A DNA stretch of 64,000 bases from Deltaproteobacteria bacterium (GTDB lineage: Bacteria > Myxococcota_A > Polyangia > Polyangiales > JADJMO01): contig JALHOE010000005.1 of the NCBI GenBank assembly GCA_022843175.1, forward strand, positions 41,885 through 105,884, given 5' to 3'. Positions 32,771 to 42,709 of the stretch are shown here, piece after piece (the first letter of the stretch is position 1; every line of letters starts with the position of its first letter). The notes under the pieces were generated by a model. It was not told the origin of the DNA. It saw only the letters and a list, made by a program, of their open reading frames with translations, and did no database searches. The position numbers and the translations under genes were made by a program.

Positions 32771-34105
32771 ATGTCGATCCGCCGCCGGCTGCTCCTGATC
32801 GTCGCCCTCTCGGGCGTCGTCCTCACCGGGGCGGTGTTCTCGATCGTGCGCCTTGTTCAGAGCTCTGACGCGGCGCGGATCGAGGCGGCGGAGTCGATGG
32901 TCGAGGACGTGGTGCAGGCCATCGAGAAGACCGAGGACCCGCGGGCGTTCGAGCGGAGCGTGGGCGCCGCGCTCTCGGGCGCGCGTCGGGTCCTCGCCGG
33001 CTCGTGCGGTGAGCCGCTCGTCGCCCTGCGAGCGCATGGCCGCCGCGAGGGTGCGCGTCCGTCGCCGCTCCCACACGAGCACGCGGCGGTCATCGCCGAC
33101 GCGTGTCGGGAGGCCAAGGGCGAGCTTCACCGCCACCGCGCCCGCGTTCGTGGCGAGACGCTCGTCGTCGCGGTCGCGACCGACGCCCGGGGCAGGGTAT
33201 GGGCCTCGACGCCGCTCCGCGTGCGCGACGGAGGCCCCGAGCCCTGGAAGATCGCCGCGGGGCTCGGCGCCCTCGCCACCATCATCCTGTCGTTGGTGTC
33301 GCTCGACGCCATCGTCGCCCTCCGCCGCGGCGCTGGCGCGCTCGATCGTTCGCTCGACGCGCTCGGCGAAGACCTGCAAGCGCCGATCGCCGAGCCGCGC
33401 GCCGAGGAGCTCGCCCGCATCGCCTCCGGACTGCGGCGCCTCGCCGCGCGCCTCGTCGAGGCCCAGCAACGTGAGCGTGCGCTCTCCGAATCGCTCGCTC
33501 ACGAACAACGTCTCGCCGGCCTCGGCCGCGTCGCCGCCGGCGTCGCGCACGAGGTCCGCAACCCGCTCGCCGGCATGAAGCTCCGCCTCGATTTGCTGCG
33601 TCCGGACGTCACGGCCGAGCAGCGCGAGGACATCGACGCGTGCCTGTCCGAGATCGAGCGCCTCGACCGCCTGGTGCGCACCATCCTCGGCGGCGCGCGA
33701 CGCGATCCTCGGATTCAGGAGGGCGTCGCGGTGGGACCGTTGGTCGACGCGCGCGCTCCCGGAATTGCCCGCGAGGGCGACGCGACGCTCGCCACCGATC
33801 CCGATCTCCTCGGGCAGATCCTCGACAACCTGGTGCGCAACGCCAGGGAGGCGAGCGACGACGTTCGCGTCGTCGTTCGCGAGGGCGAGAAGGTGGAGAT
33901 CTCCGTCGTCGACCGCGGTCCCGGGGTCTCCGACGAGAAGGCCCTCTTCGAGCCGTTCTTCACGACCAAGGGGGAGGGGACCGGCCTCGGTCTGTTCATA
34001 TCCCGCTCGCTCGCGCACGCGCTGCGCGGGAACCTCGACTATCGTCGCGAGCACGACGAGACCCGTTTCGTGCTCACCCTGCCGCAACGCTGGAGCCAGT
34101 CATGA
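32771..34105 (+). CDS. Sensor histidine kinase
   Basis: TM segments, H-box RVAAGVAHEVRNPLAGMKL, N-box DNLVRNAREA, DRGPGV, GTGLGLFIS. Confidence 0.93.
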   Translation: MSIRRRLLLIVALSGVVLTGAVFSIVRLVQSSDAARIEAAESMVEDVVQAIEKTEDPRAFERSVGAALSGARRVLAGSCGEPLVALRAHGRREGARPSPLPHEHAAVIADACREAKGELHRHRARVRGETLVVAVATDARGRVWASTPLRVRDGGPEPWKIAAGLGALATIILSLVSLDAIVALRRGAGALDRSLDALGEDLQAPIAEPRAEELARIASGLRRLAARLVEAQQRERALSESLAHEQRLAGLGRVAAGVAHEVRNPLAGMKLRLDLLRPDVTAEQREDIDACLSEIERLDRLVRTILGGARRDPRIQEGVAVGPLVDARAPGIAREGDATLATDPDLLGQILDNLVRNAREASDDVRVVVREGEKVEISVVDRGPGVSDEKALFEPFFTTKGEGTGLGLFISRSLAHALRGNLDYRREHDETRFVLTLPQRWSQS

Positions 34106-35433
34106 CGACCGTGCTGATCGTCGAGGACGAGAAGACCATTCGCGAGGGGCTGATCCGTGCGGTCGGCCGCGCCGGCCACCAGGTCGTCGCGGCGGCGACG
34201 ATCGCCGAGGCGCGCGCCTCGCTCGCCAGGGTTCCGGACTGCGTCCTGCTCGACATCCGTCTCCCGGACGGCGACGGCCTCGAGCTGCTGTCCGACATCC
34301 GGAAGCTCCACCCGCGTCTCCCGGTGATCATGGCGACGGCCTACGGCGACAGCGAACGCGCGATCGCCGCGATGCGCGCTGGTGCGTTCGAGTACATCAC
34401 CAAGCCCTTCGACCTCGAGGGCCTGCTCTCGACGGTGGCCCGCGCCGTACGTTCGAGCAACGCCGAGCCGGCGCCCCGGCAGCCCGAGACGAGCGAGCTG
34501 CCGGCGCTCATCGGCGCGAGCCCGCGCATGCTCGACGTATGGAAAGCCGTCGGCCGCGCGGCGGGCAGCGACGCGCCGGTGCTGATCACCGGTGAGAGCG
34601 GCACCGGCAAGGAGCTCGTCGCGCGCGCGATCCACGACAACGGGACCCGCGCCGACGAGCCCTTCGTCGCCATCAACCTCGCCGCGGTCCCGGCCACCCT
34701 CATCGAGTCCGAGCTGTTCGGCCACGAGAAGGGCTCGTTCACCGGCGCCGACAAGCGGCGCGAGGGGCGCTTCGAGCTCGCGGGCCACGGCACGATCTTC
34801 CTCGACGAGATCGGCGATCTCGACGTCGCGCTGCAGAGCAAGCTCCTGCGCGTCCTTCAGGAGGGCACCTTCGAGCGACTCGGCAGCGGCACCCCGATCG
34901 CGACCCACGCCCGCGTCATCTCGGCGACGTCGAAGCCGGTCGACCCGCGCACGCCGGGGGCCACGCTGCGCGAAGACCTGTTCTATCGCCTGGGCGTCAT
35001 CCGCATCGAGGTTCCGCCGCTGCGTGACCGGCGGAGCGACATCCCGCTCCTCGTCGACGGCTTCCTCCGGCGCAAGTTCCCCGGCCGCGTCGTGTCGGCC
35101 GCCGCCATGCAGAAGCTCACCGCGCACGACTGGCCCGGCAACGTTCGCGAGCTGCTGCACGTCGTCGAGCGCGCTTGCGTGATGCACCCGAGCCAGCTCC
35201 TCGACGTCGACGACTTCGACGTCGGCGCGCGCACGCTGACCCCGTCGACGTCACCCGGCTCCGACTCGCTCGATCTGCGCGCCGCGATCGAGGCGCTCGA
35301 GCGTGACTTCGTCCACCGCGCGCTCAAGCGTGCGCAGGGCAACCGCGCCGAGGCCGCGCGCCTCCTCGGCATCGCCCGCCCGCAGCTCTACGCGAAGATG
35401 AAGCAGCTCGGCATCGACCCGGACGAGTCGTGA
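34102..35433 (+). CDS. Sigma-54-dependent response regulator, NtrC family
   Basis: Receiver (VLIVEDEKTIREGL...DIRLPDGDG...KPFD), AAA+ GESGTGKE, GSFTGA loop, DEIGDLD, C-terminal Fis-type HTH. ATG overlaps histidine kinase stop. Confidence 0.95.
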   Translation: MTTVLIVEDEKTIREGLIRAVGRAGHQVVAAATIAEARASLARVPDCVLLDIRLPDGDGLELLSDIRKLHPRLPVIMATAYGDSERAIAAMRAGAFEYITKPFDLEGLLSTVARAVRSSNAEPAPRQPETSELPALIGASPRMLDVWKAVGRAAGSDAPVLITGESGTGKELVARAIHDNGTRADEPFVAINLAAVPATLIESELFGHEKGSFTGADKRREGRFELAGHGTIFLDEIGDLDVALQSKLLRVLQEGTFERLGSGTPIATHARVISATSKPVDPRTPGATLREDLFYRLGVIRIEVPPLRDRRSDIPLLVDGFLRRKFPGRVVSAAAMQKLTAHDWPGNVRELLHVVERACVMHPSQLLDVDDFDVGARTLTPSTSPGSDSLDLRAAIEALERDFVHRALKRAQGNRAEAARLLGIARPQLYAKMKQLGIDPDES

Positions 35434-36075
35434 TCAGTCGAACGAGACCGGGGTGCCCGGCGGCATCTCGATGCCCGCCGTGAGGATCACCGCCGTGACG
35501 CAGTCGCAGTCGGGGAGCACCCGGAACGAGTGCTCCGAGCCGGCTTTGGACTCGAGGGTGTCGCCGGGGTGCAGCTCTTGACCGGTCTGGTCGATGCGGA
35601 TCCCGCCCTCGAGGAACAGGTGCAGCTCGTCGCCGATGTGTCTGTGGAGTGGCCACACCATGCCCGCCGGGAAGCGGACCAGGCCGGCGTCTGCGCCCAT
35701 CGCCGCGTAGCGGGGCCCGGGGGCGAGGTGGATCATGCCGATGCCCGCCGGGTTGGGCTCCCAGGCGGCGGGCTCGTCGATCATGTCGAGCAGCGCGCGG
35801 GCGCGTTGCTCGGGGACCTCGAGGAACCGGGCGAGCGCCGCGGTGTACTGGGCGAGCCGTCCCCTTGCGTCGGCCGACGCGAGCAGCCGCGCGCGCAGGT
35901 AGCTCGGCGTCGGTTGCGCGGGCGCCGCAGCGGCGATGGCGGTGGTGGCCTCGCGGAGGGCTCGGACCTCGGCGGCGCAGGACACGCAGGCCGCGAGGTG
36001 CGCCTCGGCCTGCCGCTGCTCGCGCTCCGAGAGCAGTCCGAGCACGTGCTCGGCCGCGTCGACGTGGGCGCTCAT
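35434..36075 (-). CDS. ChrR-like anti-sigma factor with C-terminal cupin
   Basis: HLAACVSCAAE zinc-finger (HxxxCxxC) and cupin WPLHRHIGDELHLFLEGGIRIDQTGQELHPGDTL; overlaps the ECF sigma gene. Confidence 0.82.
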   Translation of the reverse strand: MSAHVDAAEHVLGLLSEREQRQAEAHLAACVSCAAEVRALREATTAIAAAAPAQPTPSYLRARLLASADARGRLAQYTAALARFLEVPEQRARALLDMIDEPAAWEPNPAGIGMIHLAPGPRYAAMGADAGLVRFPAGMVWPLHRHIGDELHLFLEGGIRIDQTGQELHPGDTLESKAGSEHSFRVLPDCDCVTAVILTAGIEMPPGTPVSFD

Positions 36076-36749
36076 TGCGCTCCTCCCGGCATGGGCTCGC
36101 CGAGCCCGGCGCGCAGCTTGGCGAGCGCCGCGGCGACCCGCGATTTGACGGTGCCGATCGGCGCGTCGATGCGCTCGGCGATCTCGGCCGACGACAACCC
36201 CTCGAAGTAGCCGAGCTCGAGGACGGTGCGCTGCTCGTCGGGCAGCGCGGCGAGGGCGCGGCGGACGGCGGCTCGATCGGGGCCGAGGGTCGGATCCTCC
36301 GCCGCGGTGTCGCGCTGCTGGTGGAGCCGCTCCGGGTCCACCGCGACCACGCGGGTCGCTCCGACCGACTTCTTGCGATCGAGCGCGCGGCTTCGCAGCC
36401 GGACCAGGAGCCACGCGCGCACGGTGCCCCGCGCGGTGTCGTAGTGCGCGGCCTGACGCCAGACCTCGAGCATCACGTCGTGCACGAGGTCCTCGGACTC
36501 GCGCCGGTCGCCGAGAATGCGGGTGGCGACGGCGAGGAGCAGGGACGCGTAGCGATCGTAGAGCGCCGCGAGCGCGCCCCGATCGCCCCGGGACATCGCA
36601 GCGACGAGCTGCGCGTCCTCCCCGTTGTCGAAAGACTCCACCCCTAAGAACCTTCCGAACGAGGTCGTAGCAGCGGCGGTGGCGGGATCCAACGCAAGCA
36701 GGAGCGCCGGGAACCGGCCATGGTCTTGCGCAACGACGGACGCTTCCAT
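36072..36749 (-). CDS. ECF sigma factor paired with ChrR-like anti-sigma
   Basis: YDRYASLLLAVATRILGDRRESEDLVHDVMLEVWRQA and LPDEQRTVLELGYFEGLSSAEIAERIDAPIGTVKSRVAAALAKLR. Confidence 0.9.
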   Translation of the reverse strand: MEASVVAQDHGRFPALLLALDPATAAATTSFGRFLGVESFDNGEDAQLVAAMSRGDRGALAALYDRYASLLLAVATRILGDRRESEDLVHDVMLEVWRQAAHYDTARGTVRAWLLVRLRSRALDRKKSVGATRVVAVDPERLHQQRDTAAEDPTLGPDRAAVRRALAALPDEQRTVLELGYFEGLSSAEIAERIDAPIGTVKSRVAAALAKLRAGLGEPMPGGAQ

Positions 36750-36786
36750 GGCTCCTGGCTCTATACGCGCCGCCCGGCCGTTCGGA

Positions 36787-38580
36787 TCACTCCCGGCGCG
36801 AGACCGCACCCGAGCTCGGGCCGGACTCGAACAGCCGCGCGCTGTTGACGAGCCCGACGTGGGAGAACGCCTGCGGGAAGTTCCCCGCCAGCCGCTGGGC
36901 GTCCACGTCGTAGCTCTCGGACAGGAGCCCCACGTCGTTCCGTACCGCGAGCAGCTGCTCGAACAGCGCCTCGGCGTCGTCCTCACGGCCGAGCAGGTAC
37001 AAGCAGTCGACGAGCCAGAACGAGCAGAGCAGGAACGAGGCCTCGCCCCGCGGGAGCCCGTCGACCGCCGGGTCGGTCCGGTACCGCGAGACGAAGGGCC
37101 CGCGGGTGAGCTCGCGCTCTACCGCCTCGATCGTCGAGCGCACCCTCGGGTCCGATGCCGGGAGGAAGCCCACGAGCGGGATGATCAGGAGGCTCGCGTC
37201 GAGGTGCTTCGAGCCGTAGGACTGGACGAAGGCGCCCCGTTCCGCCTCGTAGCCCTCGCGGCAGACCTGCTCGTGGATGCGCGCGCGGAGCGCCCGCCAG
37301 CGGTCGATCGGTCCGTCGAGGCCGTGCTCCTCGACCGCGCGAATCGCGCGATCGATCGCGACCCAGGCCATCACCTTGGAGTGGGTGAAGTGTCGACGCG
37401 GCCCGCGCACCTCCCACACGCCCTCGTCGGGGCGCTCCCACGCGTCCTCGACGAAGTCGATCATCACGCGCTCCAGCGTCCAGCCCGAGGCCGGAGCGCC
37501 GAGGTTGCGCTTGCGGCACTGATGCAGCGCATCCATCACCTCGCCGAAGACGTCGAGCTGAAACTGCCCGTGGGCGCCGTTGCCGGTGCGGACCGGTGCC
37601 GAGCCGGCGAACCCGGGCAGCCACGGCAGCTCGCGCTCGTGCAGTCGGCGCTCGCCGCGGACGCCGTACATGATGTGCACCTGCGAGGGCTTGCCGGCGG
37701 TCGCTCGCAGCAGCCACTCCCGGAAGGCGCGCGCCTCCTCGTGGTATCCAGCCTCGAGCAGCGCGAGCAGGGTGAAGGTCGCGTCGCGTAGCCAGCAGAA
37801 GCGGTAGTCCCAGTTTCGCACGCCGCCGAACTGCTCGGGCAGCGAGGTCGTCGGCGCCGCGACCATCGCGCCGGTGGGCGCATAGGTGAGCGCCTTGAGC
37901 GTGATCATCGACCGCACCACGGCTTCACGATGCCGACCCTCGAAGCGACACTGCTTCGCCCATTCGCTCCAGTAACGGGTCGTGGTCTCGAGGCTGAACC
38001 GCGCGTCGGGCACCGGTCCCATCGGCACGTGCGAGGGCGCCCAGGTGAGGTGGAAATCGCGCTCCTCGCCGGCGTGAATGGTGAACGCGCAGGTGACGGA
38101 GTCCGCGTGGAGCTCGAGCGGGACGCTCGCCGCGAGCCGCAGCGAGTCCGGTCCGCCAATCGCGAGCGCTCCGCCGTCGGTGGTCGTGATCCACGGCGCG
38201 GTCGAGCCGTAGTCGAACCGTGGCGAGAGCTCGAGCTCCATGTCCACGGCGCCGTGCTCGCCGCGAACGATCCGCACGACGTCGGCCAGTTGATCGCGCA
38301 CCGGCATGAAATCGGTGACCGTGCACGCACCCTCGGGCGTCTCGAACCTCGTCTCGAGGATGAGCGTGTCGCCGCGATACCGCCGCGTGACACGGGGCGA
38401 CGGCGCGCGCGGCGCGATGCGAAACCGGCCGTGGTCGTAGGTGCCGAGCAACGCCGCGAAGCAGGCCGGCGAGTCGAAGCGAGGGAAGCAGAGCCAGTCG
38501 ATCGAGCCGTCGATGGAGACGAGCGCCGCGGTCTGGCAGTCGCCGATCAACGCGTAGTGTTCGATGCGCGGGCTCAACAT
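36787..38580 (-). CDS. Glycoside hydrolase family 15 protein (glucoamylase/trehalase-like)
   Basis: IEHYALIGDCQTAALVSIDGSIDWLCFPRFDSPACFAALLG, GGVRNWDYRFCWLRDATFTL, HFTHSKVMAWVAIDRAIR: classical bacterial GH15. Confidence 0.93.
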   Translation of the reverse strand: MLSPRIEHYALIGDCQTAALVSIDGSIDWLCFPRFDSPACFAALLGTYDHGRFRIAPRAPSPRVTRRYRGDTLILETRFETPEGACTVTDFMPVRDQLADVVRIVRGEHGAVDMELELSPRFDYGSTAPWITTTDGGALAIGGPDSLRLAASVPLELHADSVTCAFTIHAGEERDFHLTWAPSHVPMGPVPDARFSLETTTRYWSEWAKQCRFEGRHREAVVRSMITLKALTYAPTGAMVAAPTTSLPEQFGGVRNWDYRFCWLRDATFTLLALLEAGYHEEARAFREWLLRATAGKPSQVHIMYGVRGERRLHERELPWLPGFAGSAPVRTGNGAHGQFQLDVFGEVMDALHQCRKRNLGAPASGWTLERVMIDFVEDAWERPDEGVWEVRGPRRHFTHSKVMAWVAIDRAIRAVEEHGLDGPIDRWRALRARIHEQVCREGYEAERGAFVQSYGSKHLDASLLIIPLVGFLPASDPRVRSTIEAVERELTRGPFVSRYRTDPAVDGLPRGEASFLLCSFWLVDCLYLLGREDDAEALFEQLLAVRNDVGLLSESYDVDAQRLAGNFPQAFSHVGLVNSARLFESGPSSGAVSRRE

Positions 38581-38732
38581 GCTGGGGCACCATGCTACGG
38601 GCGACGCGGCTCGAATTCCGAACAGAGTTTGGAATTCGATCGCGAGGGTTCCGACACTCGCCGGCGGCCGCTACTGCGACCAGGCGTGCCCGAGCTACCA
38701 GGACTGCTGCGTCGACGGTCCGTACCGACCCA

Positions 38733-39146
38733 CTACGGGCACTGGGCGCCGGTGCCCGCAGCGACCGACTTCTTCGCAGACCCGCAGGTGAGCTCGCAGC
38801 TCGCCCCCTCGCCGCACGTGAGCGAGCAGTTGCTCGTGCAGGTGATCTTGCAGGTGGAGCTCGCGCCGCAGGTCACGCTCGCGCTCTTGCCCACCGTGGC
38901 GGAGCACGAGGCCTTCGACGCGCAGTCCATGCTGCAGGACGCGCCGCACGAGCCGGTGCAGGTCGAGGACTCCGCGCACCGCAGCGAGCAGCTGTCGGCG
39001 TTCTCGCACGAGCCAAAGCTGCACGAGCTACCCGCTGCGCAGTTGCAGCTCGTGCCGGTGCAGGTCGCGGGGGGTGGGCCGCTGGTGGTCTCGCTGCTGC
39101 AAGAGAGACCGAGACCGATGAGCAAGAGCGACGCGAGAATGCGCAA
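38733..39146 (-). CDS. Cysteine-rich lipoprotein, hypothetical
   Basis: Lipobox MRILASLLLIGLGLSC, then dense Cys repeats (SCSLRCAESSTCTGSCGASCSMDCASKASCSATVG...). Confidence 0.7.
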   Translation of the reverse strand: MRILASLLLIGLGLSCSSETTSGPPPATCTGTSCNCAAGSSCSFGSCENADSCSLRCAESSTCTGSCGASCSMDCASKASCSATVGKSASVTCGASSTCKITCTSNCSLTCGEGASCELTCGSAKKSVAAGTGAQCP

Positions 39147-39195
39147 GGAGACCTCCGGTCTCCATCAGTACCGCAACCCCGCTGCGATCAGGCGC

Positions 39196-40500
39196 TCAGG
39201 CGAGGAGGCCCGGGATCACGCCGGACGACGCCTCGCCGAACGAGGGGATCGACTCGCCCATGGCGCGCGCGATCGAGAGCAGGAGATCGGAGTGGCGGCG
39301 GCCCGGCGCGTGCAGCCAGCGTCCCCCGCGGATGGCGGCGCCACCGGCGAGCACGAACGGAAGGTCGTCGTGGCTGTGGGTGTTGCCGTCGGCGACCTCG
39401 CTGCACATGAGCACGAGCGTATGGTCGAGCATCGAGCCCCCGGCCTCGGGCGTCGCGCGGAGACGCTCGAGCAGGTAGGCGAGCTGCGCGACCCACCACC
39501 GTCGTTGCGCCAGGTAGTCGCGGTACTCGCGCTTCGCCGCGTCGTGACGCGGCCCATAGTGCGAGGCCTGGTGGCTCCGCATGTCGAACGCGGGATCGTG
39601 CATCTCGGTGCCGGGAAACCGGCTCATGATCAGCTCGCTCGTGTGGTGCGAGCCCTGGATCACGCCGGACTTGCTCATGCCGCACGACATCGCGAGCACC
39701 ATCAGATCGATCTGCGCCCGGAGGATCGCCGGGAACATCCCCGGCTCGTAGAGCTTGCCCTCGATCGCGCCAGTGGAGAGCTTTGGCGCCGTGCAGCTCG
39801 CCGCCGGTGACGCGAGGCCCTTGATCCGCTTCTCGAGATCGCGGAGCGCGTCGAGGTGAAGGTCGAGCTTGACCTTCTCGGCGTCGCCGACGCGCGCGCG
39901 CAGATCGAGCAGGTCCCCGAGCACGACGTCGAGGACGCTCGCGTCCGTGTCGTCACCGGCCGGGGCGCTGGTGGGCGCGCCGAACAGCCGATCGAAGGCG
40001 CGCTGCGGATCGTCCTCGGGCGTGGCGGTCTTGCCGGCGGCGACGTAGCTCACGTGCTTGTCGCCCGACGCGCCGTTGTGGTTCGCCATCGCGCCGAGGT
40101 AGAGGTGCCGGTGCGGCGCGGCCTTACCCACGGTGCGCGCGACGAACTGATCGATCGACTCGCCGTTGCCGTGGTCGACGCCGGTGAGGAGCTTCTTCGC
40201 GCCGCCGGGGTGGTTGCCGTTGTCGGTCGGCCCGCTCGAGAGGCCGGTGAGGACGACGCTCCGGTCCTTGAACGGCTCGAGCGCGGCGAGCTGGGGGGAC
40301 AGCGTGAACGCGGTCTCGCTCCCGGTGGGGTGCCAGGCGCTTCGGCCGCCGTCGCTCGAGGTGCCGACGATGCCGTCGGGGAAGTAGAAGACGATCAAGC
40401 GTTGCGCCGGCGCGGGCGAGGCGCGGGCGAGGCGATCGCGCGGCGCCGCGAGCGCACCGGCGGCCGCCGCCATGGCAGCGAGGAAGTTGCGCCGCTTCAC
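39196..40500 (-). CDS. DUF1552 domain-containing protein
   Basis: Twin-Arg-like MKRRNFLAAMAAAAGALAAPRDRLARA, LIVFYFPDGIVG, LLTGVDHGNGESIDQFVA. GTG 40500 overlaps upstream DUF1592-type gene. Confidence 0.82.
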   Translation of the reverse strand: MKRRNFLAAMAAAAGALAAPRDRLARASPAPAQRLIVFYFPDGIVGTSSDGGRSAWHPTGSETAFTLSPQLAALEPFKDRSVVLTGLSSGPTDNGNHPGGAKKLLTGVDHGNGESIDQFVARTVGKAAPHRHLYLGAMANHNGASGDKHVSYVAAGKTATPEDDPQRAFDRLFGAPTSAPAGDDTDASVLDVVLGDLLDLRARVGDAEKVKLDLHLDALRDLEKRIKGLASPAASCTAPKLSTGAIEGKLYEPGMFPAILRAQIDLMVLAMSCGMSKSGVIQGSHHTSELIMSRFPGTEMHDPAFDMRSHQASHYGPRHDAAKREYRDYLAQRRWWVAQLAYLLERLRATPEAGGSMLDHTLVLMCSEVADGNTHSHDDLPFVLAGGAAIRGGRWLHAPGRRHSDLLLSIARAMGESIPSFGEASSGVIPGLLA

Positions 40501-42590
40501 CTTCGCCTCACGAAGTCTGGCGAGAGCACGACCGCGATCATCAGCGCGCGGATGTCGCCGCCGCTCGCGTCGAACGACTTGCGCAAGCGCTCGAGCGCGC
40601 AGAGATCGGCGGCGCCCTCGCGATACCCGCGGGTGAACCGGAACCACTGCCGCACGAAGCAGCTGCGCGACGCGCTGCTCGCGGCGATCGTCTGTGCGAG
40701 CTCGGGGAGCGACGAGAACGGCGCGTGCGTTCCCTGCCCGAGGCCCTCGACGTCGGTCATGTCCCCGGCGGCGTCGATCGGCTGGCCGTTCTCGGCGACG
40801 CGGAACGCACCGATCGCGTCGAACCGCTCGAACCCGAAGCCGATGGGATCGATGTGCTGGTGGCAGGATGCGCAGAACTTGTCGGCGGTGTGCTGCGCGA
40901 AGCGCTTGCGCGTGGTCGCCGAGGGATCGACGTCGGGCACGCCACCGGCGTTGGGCGGCGGGGGAGGGAGCTCCTGGCAGAGCAGCTGCCGCCGCACGAA
41001 GAGCCCACGGCGAATCGGCGAGCTCTGGTCGCTGTGCGCCGCGCTGCCGAGGAAGCTCGCGTGCCCGAGCACGCCCGCGCGACGGCCGTCGGTGAACGAG
41101 AGCTTCTCGAAACCGCTGCCGCTCGGCGCCGGCAGGCCGTAGAGCTTGGCGAGCCGCGCGTCGGCGAGGGTGTAGTTGGCGAGGAACAGCTCGTCGAGCT
41201 TGCCGCTGCCGTCGAACACCACGTGGGCGACGAACCGCTTGCTCTCCTCGGCCATCGAGGCGCGGAGATCGGCGTTGAGGTCGGGGAACATCGCCGCGCT
41301 CTTGTTCGCGCTCTCGATGGCGGTCCCGAGGACCCACTGGAGCCCGAACTGGCCGACCACCGTGCGCGCGCGCGGATCGCCGAGGAGACGTCGCGCGTGG
41401 CGCTCGAGGCCCTCGGCGGTGTCGAGCTCGCCGCGGTCCGCCGCGTCGAGGAGCCCGTCGTCGGGCGTCGTGCCGAGGAACCCGTACGACAGCGCGGTCG
41501 CGAGCTCGTGCCCGGTGAGACGATACGCGCCATCGGGCGACGGGGCGCCCATCTCCGACCGATAGAGGAACGACGGCGACGCGAGGAACGCGGACACCGC
41601 GGCGCGAAGCCCGCTCGCGACGTCCGCGCGGCCGCTGACCAGGGCGCGATACCGCGACAGCTCCTTGTCGGTGAGCGGCCTGCGGAATGCTCTCCGCCCG
41701 AACGACCGCAGGAACGGCTCGACGCAGGTCGTGTCGCTGCAGCCGATCGCGACGCGCTTGGCGATCGCCGAGGCCGCGCGGCGATACTCGTCGGCGTGGG
41801 TGCTCGTGACGACGCGACCCTCGGCGGAGTCGTACGCGAACCCCTCCGGGCGCACGTCGACGGGGAACGCCACCGTCGGGTCGAACGGATCGCCGCCGCA
41901 CGAGATCGACAGCACCGAGTTCTGCCCGCCGAACCCGTCCGAGACGCGGTTCGGGTTCGCCGGGTCGGTGATCCAGTCCCGCTCGTCGAGGACGAACTTG
42001 TATTGGTGCGAGCCGATCGGGAGCTCGCGGGTGAGGGCGAAGGTGCCGTCGCTCTTCTTGGCGAGCGGATAGCCGCCCTTGCCGATGGTGCCGGCCCAGC
42101 CGTTGAAGCTACCGGCGACGTGCACGGTGGCCGGCGCACGCGGCGCCGGATCGAGCGTGAACGTGTGCGTGCCGCACGCGGTCGTCGCCGGCTTCTCGCC
42201 GAGCAGATCGCGGATCGTGTTGCGGTACTCGACGCGGGTGAGCAAGCGGAGGCGGCGCGGCGACGCGAGGTCGTCGTTGCAGACGAGCGGCTGGTCGCGG
42301 AGATCGCCGAGGATGTACGCGGCGATCGCGCGGGCGCAGTCCCGATCGCAGCGCTCGGGGGCGCCGAGCGGCATGCGGGCGTCGATCGTCGAGACCAGCG
42401 CGTCCTCACCGCGCGACCACCCGAGAAGTCGCGGCCCGCTCGCTCCCTCGCCCTTCGCGCCGTGACACACGAGGCACTGCTCCTTGTAGAGGAGGGCACC
42501 CCTGGCGGCGTCGCCCCGCTCGGCCGACGCGCTCTGCCGGCCGCAGCCGAGGAGCAGCGCAGCGGCGATCGCGGGGAGGAGTGCGCGCAC
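40497..42590 (-). CDS. DUF1592/DUF1588/DUF1595-type protein with N-terminal cytochrome c motif and a CBM48/AMPK-type glycogen-binding-like insert
   Basis: CLVCHGAKGEG heme motif; LTRVEYRNTIRDLLG; VHVAGSFNGWAG...IGSHQYKFVLDERDWITDPANPNRVSDGFGGQNSVL insert; C-terminal CASCHQHIDPIGFGFERFDAIG. GTG start at 42590 is a best guess. Confidence 0.8.
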   Translation of the reverse strand: MRALLPAIAAALLLGCGRQSASAERGDAARGALLYKEQCLVCHGAKGEGASGPRLLGWSRGEDALVSTIDARMPLGAPERCDRDCARAIAAYILGDLRDQPLVCNDDLASPRRLRLLTRVEYRNTIRDLLGEKPATTACGTHTFTLDPAPRAPATVHVAGSFNGWAGTIGKGGYPLAKKSDGTFALTRELPIGSHQYKFVLDERDWITDPANPNRVSDGFGGQNSVLSISCGGDPFDPTVAFPVDVRPEGFAYDSAEGRVVTSTHADEYRRAASAIAKRVAIGCSDTTCVEPFLRSFGRRAFRRPLTDKELSRYRALVSGRADVASGLRAAVSAFLASPSFLYRSEMGAPSPDGAYRLTGHELATALSYGFLGTTPDDGLLDAADRGELDTAEGLERHARRLLGDPRARTVVGQFGLQWVLGTAIESANKSAAMFPDLNADLRASMAEESKRFVAHVVFDGSGKLDELFLANYTLADARLAKLYGLPAPSGSGFEKLSFTDGRRAGVLGHASFLGSAAHSDQSSPIRRGLFVRRQLLCQELPPPPPNAGGVPDVDPSATTRKRFAQHTADKFCASCHQHIDPIGFGFERFDAIGAFRVAENGQPIDAAGDMTDVEGLGQGTHAPFSSLPELAQTIAASSASRSCFVRQWFRFTRGYREGAADLCALERLRKSFDASGGDIRALMIAVVLSPDFVRRR

Positions 42591-42709
42591 GACGGGCAGC
42601 AGAGCACCCTCGCCGCCGATAGTCACTCTGGCATGAGTTACGTTTCGACCGCGCTGGAAATCGATGGGTTGGCGCTCCCCGCGCGCAGCCATCACACTGG
42701 CGGGGAGGG

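Noticed and set aside
37330-37360. cgcgatcgatcgcg palindrome
   Set aside because: Short GC-rich self-complementary string inside the GH15 coding region; such strings are common in this genome's codon usage.
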